From assembly GCF_013385145.1 (NCBI RefSeq), contig NZ_JABZEC010000003.1:1-64000 (forward strand): a stretch of 64,000 bases of DNA, in the 5' to 3' direction. Under the pieces are notes generated by a model. The model worked only from the letters and a program-made list of their open reading frames with translations. It had not been told where the DNA came from and ran no database searches. How positions within the stretch are numbered: position 1 is the first letter of the stretch; every line of letters starts with the position of its first letter. Shown in pieces: positions 8,885-17,225 of this stretch. A program made the position numbers and the translations under genes. This DNA comes from Bombilactobacillus apium (GTDB lineage Bacteria > Bacillota > Bacilli > Lactobacillales > Lactobacillaceae).

Positions 8885-10423
8885 ATGTTAAACGAAGCTT
8901 TAAAAAAGCAACTCTTATCATATTTTCAATTACTTGAAGAAGCAATTGTTTTCACTGCTGATCTTCAAGATGACGCTGACAGCCAGAAAGTCCAAACTTT
9001 TCTGGAAGAAGTTTGTGCCCTATCTCCAAAATTAACTTGGCAAAAAGGCAATTTAAGTCGCCAACCTAGTTTTGCCGTCAATGCTGCCAACCAAGAATCT
9101 TCGGGAATTGAGTTTGCAGGCTTGCCCCTAGGCCATGAATTTGAGTCTTTTGTCCTCGCCGTCCTCCAAGTCTCCGGACATGAACCAAAAATCGATCCGG
9201 AATTGAAGCAAGAAATTTCCCAGATTACTACGGATCTTCAATTTGAAACTTTTGCTAGTCTGAGCTGTCATAATTGTCCAGATGTTGTTCAGGCTTTAAA
9301 TATCATGAGTGTTTTAAATCCGCATATTAAACACACCATGATTGAAGGCGGGATGTATCAAGCTGAAGCTACCGCTAAAAATATTATGGCCGTTCCTACC
9401 GTTTTCTTAAATGGAAATGAATGGCATAATGGTCGCGCTACTTTAGCCGAATTGCTGGCTAAGTTAAATGGTCAAAAAGCCGTAGCTTTAGATCAAACAA
9501 CTAAAGACCAACTCTATGATGTTTTAGTGATTGGTGGTGGTCCAGCAGCAGGAGCTGCGGCCATCTATACTGCTCGGAAGGGTTTGACTACTGGAGTTAT
9601 TGCCGACCATTTCGGGGGTCAACCTTTAGAAACCGTAGGTATCGAAAACATCATTGGAACTGACTATATTGAAGGTGAACAGTTGATGCAAAATATTCAA
9701 GCTCAACTGCAAAAATATCAAGTTCACCTAATTGATCAACAGACAGTAACCCAAATTATTCCGGGAGAACCTGTTCAAGTCCAATTAGCTAGTGGCGACC
9801 AACTCCAAGCCAAAACTATTATTGTTGCCACGGGAGCTCATTGGCGACAATTAGGGGTTCCTGGTGAAGAGGAATTTCGCAATAAAGGAGTTGCCTACTG
9901 CCCGCACTGTGATGGTCCCTTATATAAGGGTAAAGACGTGGCCGTTGTCGGTGGTGGAAACTCGGGAATTGAAGCCGCTATTGATCTGGCCGGAATTGCC
10001 CATCATGTAACTGTTCTTGAGTTTGGTGATGCTATTAACGCTGACAAAGTTCTCCAAGAGAAAGTCGCTTCTCTAGCCAACGTTGATCTGATTACTAAAG
10101 CTCAAACCAAGGAAGTTATCGGTTCTGGTCACGTCACAGGCCTAACTTATCTCGACCGGACTGACCAAAGCGAACATCAATTAACTTTAGACGGAATTTT
10201 TGTTCAAATCGGTCTCCTGCCAAATACCGACTGGATTCAAAATACAGTTGCTTTAAATGAACGTCATGAGATTATCGTTGATGATCACGGTGCTACTAAT
10301 CTCCCTCATATTTATGCCGCCGGCGATTGCACTGATTCAGCCTACAAACAAATTATTATTTCGATGGGCTCTGGGGCTACCGCAGCCTTAAGTGCTTTTG
10401 ATGATTTAGTTCGTCAACAATAA
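8885..10423 (+). CDS. ahpF: Alkyl hydroperoxide reductase subunit F (NADH:peroxiredoxin reductase)
   Basis: FAD-dependent reductase of 512 residues that passes electrons from NADH to AhpC. The N-terminal tandem thioredoxin-fold region carries the redox pair C128/C131 (SCHNCPD). The FAD-binding domain begins at VIGGGPAAGAAA (about 213), and the thioredoxin-reductase-like active site is CPHC near residue 340. A second GGGNSGIEAA motif at about 355 binds NADH, and ATNLPHIYAAGDCT closes the FAD domain. The ribosome site GGGAGGA overlaps the end of ahpC, so the two are translated as a pair. Confidence 0.97.
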   Translation: MLNEALKKQLLSYFQLLEEAIVFTADLQDDADSQKVQTFLEEVCALSPKLTWQKGNLSRQPSFAVNAANQESSGIEFAGLPLGHEFESFVLAVLQVSGHEPKIDPELKQEISQITTDLQFETFASLSCHNCPDVVQALNIMSVLNPHIKHTMIEGGMYQAEATAKNIMAVPTVFLNGNEWHNGRATLAELLAKLNGQKAVALDQTTKDQLYDVLVIGGGPAAGAAAIYTARKGLTTGVIADHFGGQPLETVGIENIIGTDYIEGEQLMQNIQAQLQKYQVHLIDQQTVTQIIPGEPVQVQLASGDQLQAKTIIVATGAHWRQLGVPGEEEFRNKGVAYCPHCDGPLYKGKDVAVVGGGNSGIEAAIDLAGIAHHVTVLEFGDAINADKVLQEKVASLANVDLITKAQTKEVIGSGHVTGLTYLDRTDQSEHQLTLDGIFVQIGLLPNTDWIQNTVALNERHEIIVDDHGATNLPHIYAAGDCTDSAYKQIIISMGSGATAALSAFDDLVRQQ

Positions 10424-10436
10424 TTAATTTTTGATT

Positions 10437-10481
10437 AATAATAAGACTCTATTCCAAGAGAATAGAGTCTTATTATTTTTA
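10437..10481 (+). terminator. Terminator of ahpCF
   Basis: Perfect 17-bp stem (10437-10453 with 10461-10477) around a seven-base loop, followed by T residues. Because the arms begin and end in A and T runs it could also act on the other strand. Confidence 0.9.
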
Positions 10482-10600
10482 CAAATAATCTTGTAATTTT
10501 TAATAAATATTTATTTTATATAAATCCCAACTAGCATAAATTCCACTCATCTAAGTCTTTTTTGTTAGAATAATTGTAATATCAAAGGAGGCTATCGCAT

Positions 10601-11299
10601 ATGAGTCAACCAGCATCAACTAAAAGGTTTGGTGGAATTGCGTTAATCACCATTATTTTTTCTTTTATTTGGACAGGAACATCCCGTTTACTTTCGGTCG
10701 TCTCTCCTACGGGCTATGACGACTTTTTCCACAATAGTTCGACCGTTTTCTGGCACGTTGTCGTTCCCGTAGGTCTAACGCTGATTATTTTCCTTGTCCT
10801 GATGGCTAAAATGGGCCGCATTAACCAAATCTATTTCCGGCAGGAACCACCATTACGTTCTGGCGCTGTCAAGGCAACTTTTATCATCATTCCGATCTTG
10901 ATGATTATCTTTGCTCTTTGGATTTTTGGGGGCAGTTTGCGAGATATTTTGGCCAATCATTGGGGACCTGACGCTTTGCTTCGACTGCTTGCGATCTTCA
11001 TTGGAACCGGCTTTGTCGGCTGCCTCGAAGAAAGTGTTTTTCGGGGATTTGCTCTGACAGAGGCCCGGAAAACACACGGCGAAGGTCAATCTTATCTAAT
11101 TTCCATTTTCTTATTTGGACTTTGGCATTTACCTAATATTGTGGCGGGAGCTCCTATTCTGCAAAGTTGTATTCAATTTGTCACCACCATGATTTTGGGA
11201 AGTGGCTTCTATATGGTTCTAAGATCAACCGGTAAATTAAGTGCCGCTATTGGTTTACACTGGTTTTGGGACTTTGCGGTTACGATCGGACAGTTCTAA
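10601..11299 (+). CDS. CPBP-family intramembrane metalloprotease
   Basis: Integral membrane protein of 232 residues with about six hydrophobic segments. It carries the three motifs of the CPBP (CAAX protease and bacteriocin-processing) family: EESVFRGF (EExxxR, about residue 147), FGLWHLPN (FxxxH, about 172) and HWFWDFA near the C-terminus. Family members act on membrane-embedded substrates, and in lactic acid bacteria some confer bacteriocin self-immunity; no bacteriocin gene is visible nearby. AAAGGAGG precedes the ATG. It is monocistronic between two terminators. The substrate is unknown. Confidence 0.88.
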   Translation: MSQPASTKRFGGIALITIIFSFIWTGTSRLLSVVSPTGYDDFFHNSSTVFWHVVVPVGLTLIIFLVLMAKMGRINQIYFRQEPPLRSGAVKATFIIIPILMIIFALWIFGGSLRDILANHWGPDALLRLLAIFIGTGFVGCLEESVFRGFALTEARKTHGEGQSYLISIFLFGLWHLPNIVAGAPILQSCIQFVTTMILGSGFYMVLRSTGKLSAAIGLHWFWDFAVTIGQF

Positions 11300-11333
11300 T
11301 TTTTCGATTTCTATTTAACTTAAGTTCCTGATT

Positions 11334-11380
11334 AAATAAAACTCTTATTGAAAAATAATTTTCGATAAGAGTTTTATTTT
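11334..11380 (+). terminator. Terminator after the CPBP protease gene
   Basis: Arms AAATAAAACTCTTAT (11334-11348) and ATAAGAGTTTTATTT (11365-11379) are exactly complementary, with a T-rich 3' end. Confidence 0.88.
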
Positions 11381-11513
11381 GGCTTTAGAAAATTCAAAAT
11401 AAAAATATTTCTGCTGAAAGACGCAAATGAGCAGCGAGAAATTGTAAAATTAAGAGGAAACGGGTCGAAAAGAATCATTAATCTTAGGTATACTTAAAGG
11501 AGTCGCACAAGTT

Positions 11514-12254
11514 ATGGAAATCGAACGAGCCTTCAATCAAAACTATCAGATCTTAAATTTAACGGAGAAAAAAGTTCTCTCCCAAATTCTCGCTCAAAAA
11601 TCAACCTTTACTAACTTAACTCTCGCAGATTTGGCCCATCAGACTTCGGTTTCCCAATCTTTCTTAATTCGCCTCTGTAAAAAAATCGGTTTTTCCGGTT
11701 ATAGCGAATTTAAATATCAACTGAAATTGGAATCTAAACACGCAACAAATACTCTCAGCAGCCAAGACCTTTTACAAGCCAACCAAGCTAGTCTTCAGGA
11801 AACTTTAGCCCTTTTAAAAATCGAACAATTGGATGACTTATGTCAGCAAATGCAACAAGCTGCCCATATTTATACTTATGCAACCGGCTATGGAGCCAAA
11901 AATATCCTAGAAGATTTCAAGCGGGGGATGATCAGTGCTAAAAAGGCTATTATTTCTTTCCCCACCAGTATTGAACTCAAACTTAATAGTTCCGTAATGC
12001 AAAAAGACGACATTTTATTTGTCGTCTCCATGAGTGGGCAGGCCCATACGGTTCTTAGTACTCTCCCAATTTTAAAAGCCAAAGGAATTATTATCGTTTC
12101 GATTACGCGCTTTATCGTTAATCCCCTCGCAAGTTTAGCCGCGATCAATTTGTATCTCGAAACTACCAAAACCGATGAGGTTTACACTTCCTATGTCCCA
12201 CTTTGCTTAATTTTAGATTTAATTGTTAAGCGCTTTCTAAATCTAAACCCTTAA
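11514..12254 (+). CDS. RpiR-family transcriptional regulator
   Basis: Sugar-phosphate-responsive DNA-binding protein of 246 residues. The N-terminal HTH_6 domain (about 1-75, with SVSQSFLIRLCKKIGFSGYSEFKYQL) is typical of RpiR/MurR proteins, and a SIS sugar-isomerase fold follows (about 105-235, with ILFVVSMSGQAHTVL). It faces the PHP phosphatase and alpha-glucoside PTS genes tail to tail, with stop codons one base apart. In Bacillus subtilis an RpiR protein (GlvR/MalR) controls the homologous maltose PTS, so the PTS at 12998-14578 is the probable target. The short form of the C-terminus suggests a minimal SIS domain. Confidence 0.87.
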   Translation: MEIERAFNQNYQILNLTEKKVLSQILAQKSTFTNLTLADLAHQTSVSQSFLIRLCKKIGFSGYSEFKYQLKLESKHATNTLSSQDLLQANQASLQETLALLKIEQLDDLCQQMQQAAHIYTYATGYGAKNILEDFKRGMISAKKAIISFPTSIELKLNSSVMQKDDILFVVSMSGQAHTVLSTLPILKAKGIIIVSITRFIVNPLASLAAINLYLETTKTDEVYTSYVPLCLILDLIVKRFLNLNP

Positions 12255-12255
12255 A

Positions 12256-12978
12256 CTATTTTTGACAATGAGGTAAAGCCGCTGTTAAAGTCGCCACATC
12301 GCGGTTCATAATTAATTTTTGGGGAAAATCAATCTCCGTTAACATGGCTAAGGCTTCCTGAAAATTACCGATTTCGGTACAGAAATGAGCATCAGAACTA
12401 ACCGTAATTGGAATTTGATACTTTTTACACAAGAGCGCAATTTCTCGACAATTATGCCGGGCATTCTGCCGATAAGGAAATGAGGATGAATTGATCTCAA
12501 CAATTTTGTGATATTTTTTGAATTCTGGTAAAACTTTCGCAAAAGAAAATCGAAATTGCTCATCCCCTGGATGGCCAATAATATCCACGTAAGGATTGTG
12601 AGCCACCTTGAGCCACAATTGATCTTGTTGTTCTAAGGTCGTTGGTTTAACCACCTGCCGGTGACAAGAAGCAATTACGACATCTAACTTTTGCAAAGTA
12701 GTTGTCGGTAGATCCAGATTTCCGTCATAATCGAGGATATTAGCTTCGACTCCCTTGAAAATTCGAAAGCCCTCGACTGTCTGGGGGATCGCTTTCCGCA
12801 TATTACCGAAGTAAGTCTTGGGAAAAGTATCACCTAAGCCTAAACCTGGAGCATGATCCGTTACTACTAGGCCAGTGAGACCCTTTTCTTGAGCGACCTG
12901 CATATTTTCCCATAAAGTACTGTAAGCATGGACAGAAGCTAAAGTATGGGTATGTGTATCAACTTTGACCGTTAACAT
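12256..12978 (-). CDS. PHP-domain phosphatase (YcdX-like)
   Basis: Metal-dependent phosphatase of 240 residues. The PHP metal ligands are visible: HTHTH at about 8-12, TDHAP at about 39-43, SCHRQ near 110, GHPGDE near 135 and SDAHF near 195. Family members hydrolyse phosphate monoesters with two or three metal ions. It lies 19 bases behind the alpha-glucoside PTS gene on the same strand and is probably co-transcribed. This context hints that it dephosphorylates the imported sugar phosphate, by analogy with MapP of Enterococcus faecalis, which belongs to a different fold. That role is inference; a histidinol-phosphatase-like activity is the alternative. Confidence 0.85.
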   Translation of the reverse strand: MLTVKVDTHTHTLASVHAYSTLWENMQVAQEKGLTGLVVTDHAPGLGLGDTFPKTYFGNMRKAIPQTVEGFRIFKGVEANILDYDGNLDLPTTTLQKLDVVIASCHRQVVKPTTLEQQDQLWLKVAHNPYVDIIGHPGDEQFRFSFAKVLPEFKKYHKIVEINSSSFPYRQNARHNCREIALLCKKYQIPITVSSDAHFCTEIGNFQEALAMLTEIDFPQKLIMNRDVATLTAALPHCQK

Positions 12979-12997
12979 TTCTCATTACCACTCCTCA

Positions 12998-14578
12998 TTA
13001 TAATAATTTATCAAATTCATCTTTAACTTGGGGAACACTAACTCCAATAATTACTTGAATATTTTTTTGTTTGTGCACGACCCCCAAAGCTCCCTGCTCC
13101 ATAAAATAGGCATCAGGTAGGACGGGCTCTAAATCCTGGACAGTAACCCGTAAGCGCGTTGCACAATTAGTTACACTGACAATATTTTCCGGACCACCCA
13201 GCCCTTCTAAACAAGCTTGCGCTTGTCTTTGAAAACTATTCCGAGTGGAAGCGGATACATCATCTGCACTAGCCTTTTTCTTCGCTTGGTAATCTTTTTT
13301 GGTATAGAGTTTATTTTCACCATCGTCTTGCCGTCCCGGAGTTTGAAAGTCAAACTTCTTAATAACGAAGTAAAAGACCACGAAGAAAATCACCGTGAAC
13401 AATAAGCCCATTGCAATTTGTGCTAAAAATTCTTTGTAATGATTCGGCCAGAGTGGTATCCAGTCTTTGGCCAACCAAGTAATTATTCCACTGGTAAAAT
13501 CTCCCCGTAAGCCAATTAAATACATCGCCGTGGTTAAAGTTGCGCAAAGAACGGCATAAATAACATATAAAACTGGGGCTACAAATAAGAAAGTAAATTC
13601 AAGTGGTTCGGTAATTCCGCCGACAACAGCTGATAAAGCGGCTGGAATCACAATCGCTGCAATTTTCTTCCGGTTCTTAGGCTTAGCTGTCATGTATAAG
13701 GCCGCAGCTACAGCCGGAGCTGCGAAGACTTTATTTTGACCATAAAGTTTAAAGCCCATGCCGGGTGCTAACTGAGCTAAAGATTGGGTTGACTTACTGA
13801 ACTTGACCAAATGATTCAGCCAATAAGTGGTCAACCCATTATCCACGATAACCGGGCCGTAACTAAAGGGTTGGGTTAATAAATGATGTAATCCAGTCGG
13901 CAAGAGTAAACGTTCCAAGAGCGAATAACACCAAATCCCGAATCCACCACTGTGGACAAAGAAAGATTGGGTATAAGCCATCCCTTGTTGGAATAAAGGC
14001 CAAATTAGACAAAAAATAACTGCTAGAATAATTGAAGCTAACATCCCAATGAAGACGACTAATGACGAACCGTTAAACATCGCCAACCAATCAGGAACTT
14101 TTTTATCAAAATAATGATCATGGATATAAACAACCATCAAGGCTACGATGATTGCCCCAACAATCCCCGTATCGAGAGTTTTAATTCCCCCAATCATCTT
14201 CATTCCCGATCCCGGAACTGCCTCGTGATTATAGTTAATTCCAAAACTTTTTCCGAAATACTTCAAAATTGAACCGGTAAAGTAATTAAAAGAAGTATAA
14301 ATCACAAAAGATTCCATACTAATTCGAGCTAGTGATTTCTTGGCTAAACCGATCGGTAAAGCAATCACAAATAATAGCTCAAGATTATTGAAGACCGTCC
14401 AAAACCCGGAACTAACAATATCCCAGAATTTGTACCATCCCGTATCCGGTTGAGCTAAAGGTCCCATAATCATCGGATTCATAAAAATAATCGTTAACGC
14501 TAAGATAATCCCCGAAAAAGAAAAGAGCATGACTGGAGTGAACATCGCCCCACCAAATTTTTGAATTTTCTCTTTCAC
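12998..14578 (-). CDS. PTS alpha-glucoside (maltose-type) transporter, EIICB
   Basis: Membrane permease and phosphotransfer protein of 526 residues of the glucose superfamily. The N-terminus KFGGAMFTPVMLFSFSGI and the loop GGIKTLDTGIVGAIIV match the maltose/alpha-glucoside permeases (MalP/GlvC/MalT). About ten transmembrane segments fill residues 10-425; the EIIB domain follows (about 445-526) with the phosphorylated cysteine in VSVTNCATRLRV. There is no EIIA domain, so EIIA must come from another PTS protein. The start is GTG at 14578 behind a doubled GGAGG. Promoter at 14611-14638. No 6-phospho-alpha-glucosidase gene is linked; the PHP phosphatase takes that place. Confidence 0.9.
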   Translation of the reverse strand: MKEKIQKFGGAMFTPVMLFSFSGIILALTIIFMNPMIMGPLAQPDTGWYKFWDIVSSGFWTVFNNLELLFVIALPIGLAKKSLARISMESFVIYTSFNYFTGSILKYFGKSFGINYNHEAVPGSGMKMIGGIKTLDTGIVGAIIVALMVVYIHDHYFDKKVPDWLAMFNGSSLVVFIGMLASIILAVIFCLIWPLFQQGMAYTQSFFVHSGGFGIWCYSLLERLLLPTGLHHLLTQPFSYGPVIVDNGLTTYWLNHLVKFSKSTQSLAQLAPGMGFKLYGQNKVFAAPAVAAALYMTAKPKNRKKIAAIVIPAALSAVVGGITEPLEFTFLFVAPVLYVIYAVLCATLTTAMYLIGLRGDFTSGIITWLAKDWIPLWPNHYKEFLAQIAMGLLFTVIFFVVFYFVIKKFDFQTPGRQDDGENKLYTKKDYQAKKKASADDVSASTRNSFQRQAQACLEGLGGPENIVSVTNCATRLRVTVQDLEPVLPDAYFMEQGALGVVHKQKNIQVIIGVSVPQVKDEFDKLL

Positions 14579-14610
14579 CTTAAATCCTCCCTCCTAGATT
14601 TCCATCTTTA

Positions 14611-14638
14611 ATTATATAAAAGCTGGGCTCTAAGTAAA
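14611..14638 (-). promoter_or_regulatory. Promoter of the alpha-glucoside PTS operon
   Basis: TTTACT (14638-14633), 16-base spacer, TATAAT (14616-14611) on the minus strand. Just upstream the minus strand reads ACGAAAACGGTTTA (about 14652-14639), a weak match to a cre site. Confidence 0.65.
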
Positions 14639-14731
14639 TAAACCGTTTTCGTAATTGAGTCTTATTTAACTTTAGAATAAAAATTCAATTTTTGAAATTT
14701 TTTTCAAGAGCCCTTTTTCTGGACCGCAACC

Positions 14732-14757
14732 AAAAAAGCCGCCCCTCAGGACGGTTT
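14732..14757 (-). terminator. Terminator after the MFS-flavin reductase operon
   Basis: On the minus strand CCGTCC, a short loop and GGGCGG form a GC-rich stem followed by CTTTTTT. It separates the operon from the alpha-glucoside PTS promoter. Confidence 0.8.
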
Positions 14758-14775
14758 CTAGAAACACTGCTTGGG

Positions 14776-15537
14776 CTAACGCCGGCGATGTTTAACAAAG
14801 GTGACAAAGTGTAAAATCACCGCTAATAAAACAAAGAAAATCAAGGTAAAACTGACATAATTTAGCCAAAAGTTCCACCACGGCATTAAATTTCGTAGTA
14901 ATTGTTGAATACCCATGGTCAAAAAGGCCATCACGGCAATCATCACAAATAATTGGAGGTAACGTTTCATTGTGGAATCATCCTTTCGTTCTTGATGGGA
15001 AATTTTTGGGCCATAATGAGCACATAACTGTTGTTTCTTTAGGGGAAGCTGTTCTAATTTCAAGGTGTTGGGACAAACGATTTCTCCGACCTTAATCACT
15101 CCAGCGGCCGTCATCACGCGATCAACTGTCTTAAAAGTTTCGTCCGTGACGCCCGTCAACCAATTCTCGGTGGTCGAGGCATAACAATTGGTGAGGGTTA
15201 AGTAATGTTTATTTTTAAAATCTCCCGGAATTGTATCCCCATTGGCCTTAATATAGACCAATTTAGGCCGCAAGCAATCCAAAAATTTTTTCATGATTCC
15301 GGAGATTCCCCGCCAATAAGTTGGGGCGGCCCAGACCCAAACATCACTAGCAGCCAATTTGGCGACTAATTCATCCAAATCATTGTCCTCTTTTACTCCC
15401 GCCGGATGAATCTGATAATCTTCTAAAAAGACCCGTTCCACTTCAACTCCCGGACTCACATGGTCTAATACCTGAGCTAACATTTGCGCTGTAATTCCCG
15501 TTTGTGATTGGGAACCCAAAATACCTAATATTTTCAT
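14776..15537 (-). CDS. NAD(P)H-dependent flavin reductase with C-terminal membrane hairpin
   Basis: Flavodoxin-like FMN reductase of 253 residues. The FMN phosphate-binding loop is GSQSQTGITAQML near residue 9, and the second FMN contact is APTYWRGISGIMKKFLD at about 74-90. After the catalytic domain (to about 185) come two hydrophobic helices (about 193-212 and 220-243) and a basic tail, which would anchor it in the membrane; most homologues lack them. It directly abuts the MFS gene: the TGA of that gene is followed at once by this ATG, so the two are translationally coupled. A link between a redox reaction and export is inferred; the substrate is unknown. Confidence 0.8.
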   Translation of the reverse strand: MKILGILGSQSQTGITAQMLAQVLDHVSPGVEVERVFLEDYQIHPAGVKEDNDLDELVAKLAASDVWVWAAPTYWRGISGIMKKFLDCLRPKLVYIKANGDTIPGDFKNKHYLTLTNCYASTTENWLTGVTDETFKTVDRVMTAAGVIKVGEIVCPNTLKLEQLPLKKQQLCAHYGPKISHQERKDDSTMKRYLQLFVMIAVMAFLTMGIQQLLRNLMPWWNFWLNYVSFTLIFFVLLAVILHFVTFVKHRRR

Positions 15538-16713
15538 TCAATTAACCTTCCGCTGAATTTGGCCCGACCAGCCATTAATTATCGTTACCGCCAGCATTAA
15601 TCCTCCGGCCAACCAAAACAAGATTTGAAAAGAAGCGTGATCAATCACTAAGCCACCAAACAGGGGTCCCAAAGCTCGCCCTAGCGAAGAAAAACCATTG
15701 ATTAAACCTTGATTTCGTCCTTTGACTGCTGGAGCTGATTCCTGATCAATCACGACCGGAACCGAAGGAATGTACAAGGCCTCACCCACGGTCAATAAAA
15801 CCATCCCGCCGTAAATAAAAAACAACTGCGGACGCCAGACCGTGATAAAATAAGACAGAGTTAAGAGAACTAAGCCCCACCAAATTCTTTGGTGCAAATT
15901 AGCCATTAAACGGGGCCACTTAGCGAAAACACCTTGCACAATAATGATTATAATACCATTCAATGTCCATAATAGACTATAAACTTGTAAAGGAAAGCCG
16001 CGATCAAGTAAATAAACAGAAAAATTGGATTCCCATTGGGTATACATCGTCCACATAATTACCAAAGTAACTAGGCAAAGACCAAAAGTCCAGCTGATTT
16101 TGAGACTAGCTGGCTTTTTGGGGGAAGCCGAAGTTGCCAGGCCGCTAGCGTAGGTTAGCTTTTGCCGTGGGAAATAAAGCCAGCCCAAGACCAAAGAGAT
16201 TAAATAAAAGCCGATCATTAAGGCAAATATTGGAACTAAGGACTTTCGAAAAAGCTCACTAATTAAGATCGTTCCCAAAACGAGGCCCACATTGATCACT
16301 AAGTAGAGTTCATTAAAGACCTTGCTAGTTGACATTCCGGTAATTAAAGTTCCATAGACATTAACTGCCGTCGTTAGCCAACCGGTGGCTAAGCCTAATC
16401 CACTAAGAACAAGCACATAGTCTGGCCAGCCACTATAAATTAGTCCGGCTCCACAACTAGCCAAGGCTCCACAAAAACCAGCTAAGGTTAAGTAAAATTG
16501 ATTGAAGCGATCATATAATTTACCCGCAATTACGGAACCGCAAACATTAGCGACTGAAAAGATAAATAAGGCTAGTCCAGCCGTCGTCAAAGATTGATGT
16601 AAGATCCGATTAATATAAATCGTGGCTAAAGGCCACATCATGCTGTAACCTGTCTCATTTAAAAAAGCGACCAGTAAAAGCGGTTTGAGCCGAATAGTCT
16701 TCAATTTAATCAC
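15538..16713 (-). CDS. Major facilitator superfamily transporter (probable exporter)
   Basis: Twelve-helix membrane transporter of 391 residues. The MFS signature between helices 2 and 3 is present as GKLYDRFNQF, and a second one, GRNQGLINGFSSLGRALGPLFGGL, lies after helix 8-9. The overall pattern (MMWPLATIYINRIL at helix 1) resembles drug/multidrug efflux proteins such as the YwfA/YttB group. It is the first gene of a two-gene operon with the membrane-linked flavin reductase. The substrate cannot be told from the sequence. Confidence 0.85.
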   Translation of the reverse strand: MIKLKTIRLKPLLLVAFLNETGYSMMWPLATIYINRILHQSLTTAGLALFIFSVANVCGSVIAGKLYDRFNQFYLTLAGFCGALASCGAGLIYSGWPDYVLVLSGLGLATGWLTTAVNVYGTLITGMSTSKVFNELYLVINVGLVLGTILISELFRKSLVPIFALMIGFYLISLVLGWLYFPRQKLTYASGLATSASPKKPASLKISWTFGLCLVTLVIMWTMYTQWESNFSVYLLDRGFPLQVYSLLWTLNGIIIIIVQGVFAKWPRLMANLHQRIWWGLVLLTLSYFITVWRPQLFFIYGGMVLLTVGEALYIPSVPVVIDQESAPAVKGRNQGLINGFSSLGRALGPLFGGLVIDHASFQILFWLAGGLMLAVTIINGWSGQIQRKVN

Positions 16714-16787
16714 TTCCTTAAAATTTATTCATTTACTAATTACTATAGTATTCCTTATCTGATTTAGAAAGGGCGGAAATTAAATTT

Positions 16788-17150
16788 ATGTCCCCAAATT
16801 ATCAACCCCAAGATACTAAAGATGCCTTACGTTATTTGGAAAAATTAATCAACCAATATTTGAATGCCCCCCTGACGCCAGAATTAATCGCCTATAACCA
16901 AAAACAAATTAAATATCTGGAAGAAGAAATCATTCCCTATGCTTTAAAAGTTGAGCATCAACCCCAAAGAGCCCGCAAAGCTCAAACAATGGTTCAAGCC
17001 CTCAAACAGTGGCCCAACAAGCGTTTAAGTTCAACCTCCAGTAATCTACAAATGCGTCACGGACAAATCAGCCCCCACCAACAGACCGCTTATCAACATC
17101 GAGCCGGTAAACACCACAGTCAACCGCACTACCGAACCAGTAATCACTAA
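16788..17150 (+). CDS. Small hypothetical protein, basic, unknown function
   Basis: A 120-residue soluble protein without signal peptide. Residues about 8-70 are predicted alpha-helical with a coiled-coil-like heptad pattern (ALRYLEKLINQYL, YNQKQIKYLEEEIIPYALKV). The last 45 residues are low-complexity, rich in His, Gln and Arg and probably disordered. It has a ribosome site (AAAGGGCGG) and its own terminator, and is divergent from the MFS gene. I do not recognise the family. Confidence 0.6.
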   Translation: MSPNYQPQDTKDALRYLEKLINQYLNAPLTPELIAYNQKQIKYLEEEIIPYALKVEHQPQRARKAQTMVQALKQWPNKRLSSTSSNLQMRHGQISPHQQTAYQHRAGKHHSQPHYRTSNH

Positions 17151-17153
17151 GCA

Positions 17154-17202
17154 AAAAAATCTTTTTCCCGTAGCCTAAAAACTACTAGAAAAAAGATTTT
17201 TT
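17154..17202. terminator. Bidirectional terminator
   Basis: A/T-tract stem (AAAAAATCTTTTT at 17154-17166 with AAAAAGATTTTTT at 17190-17202) with GTAG/CTAC inside. It serves the convergent small protein gene and the NCS2 permease gene. Confidence 0.8.
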
Positions 17203-17225
17203 ATTTATTAGAAAAATTAAATTGG

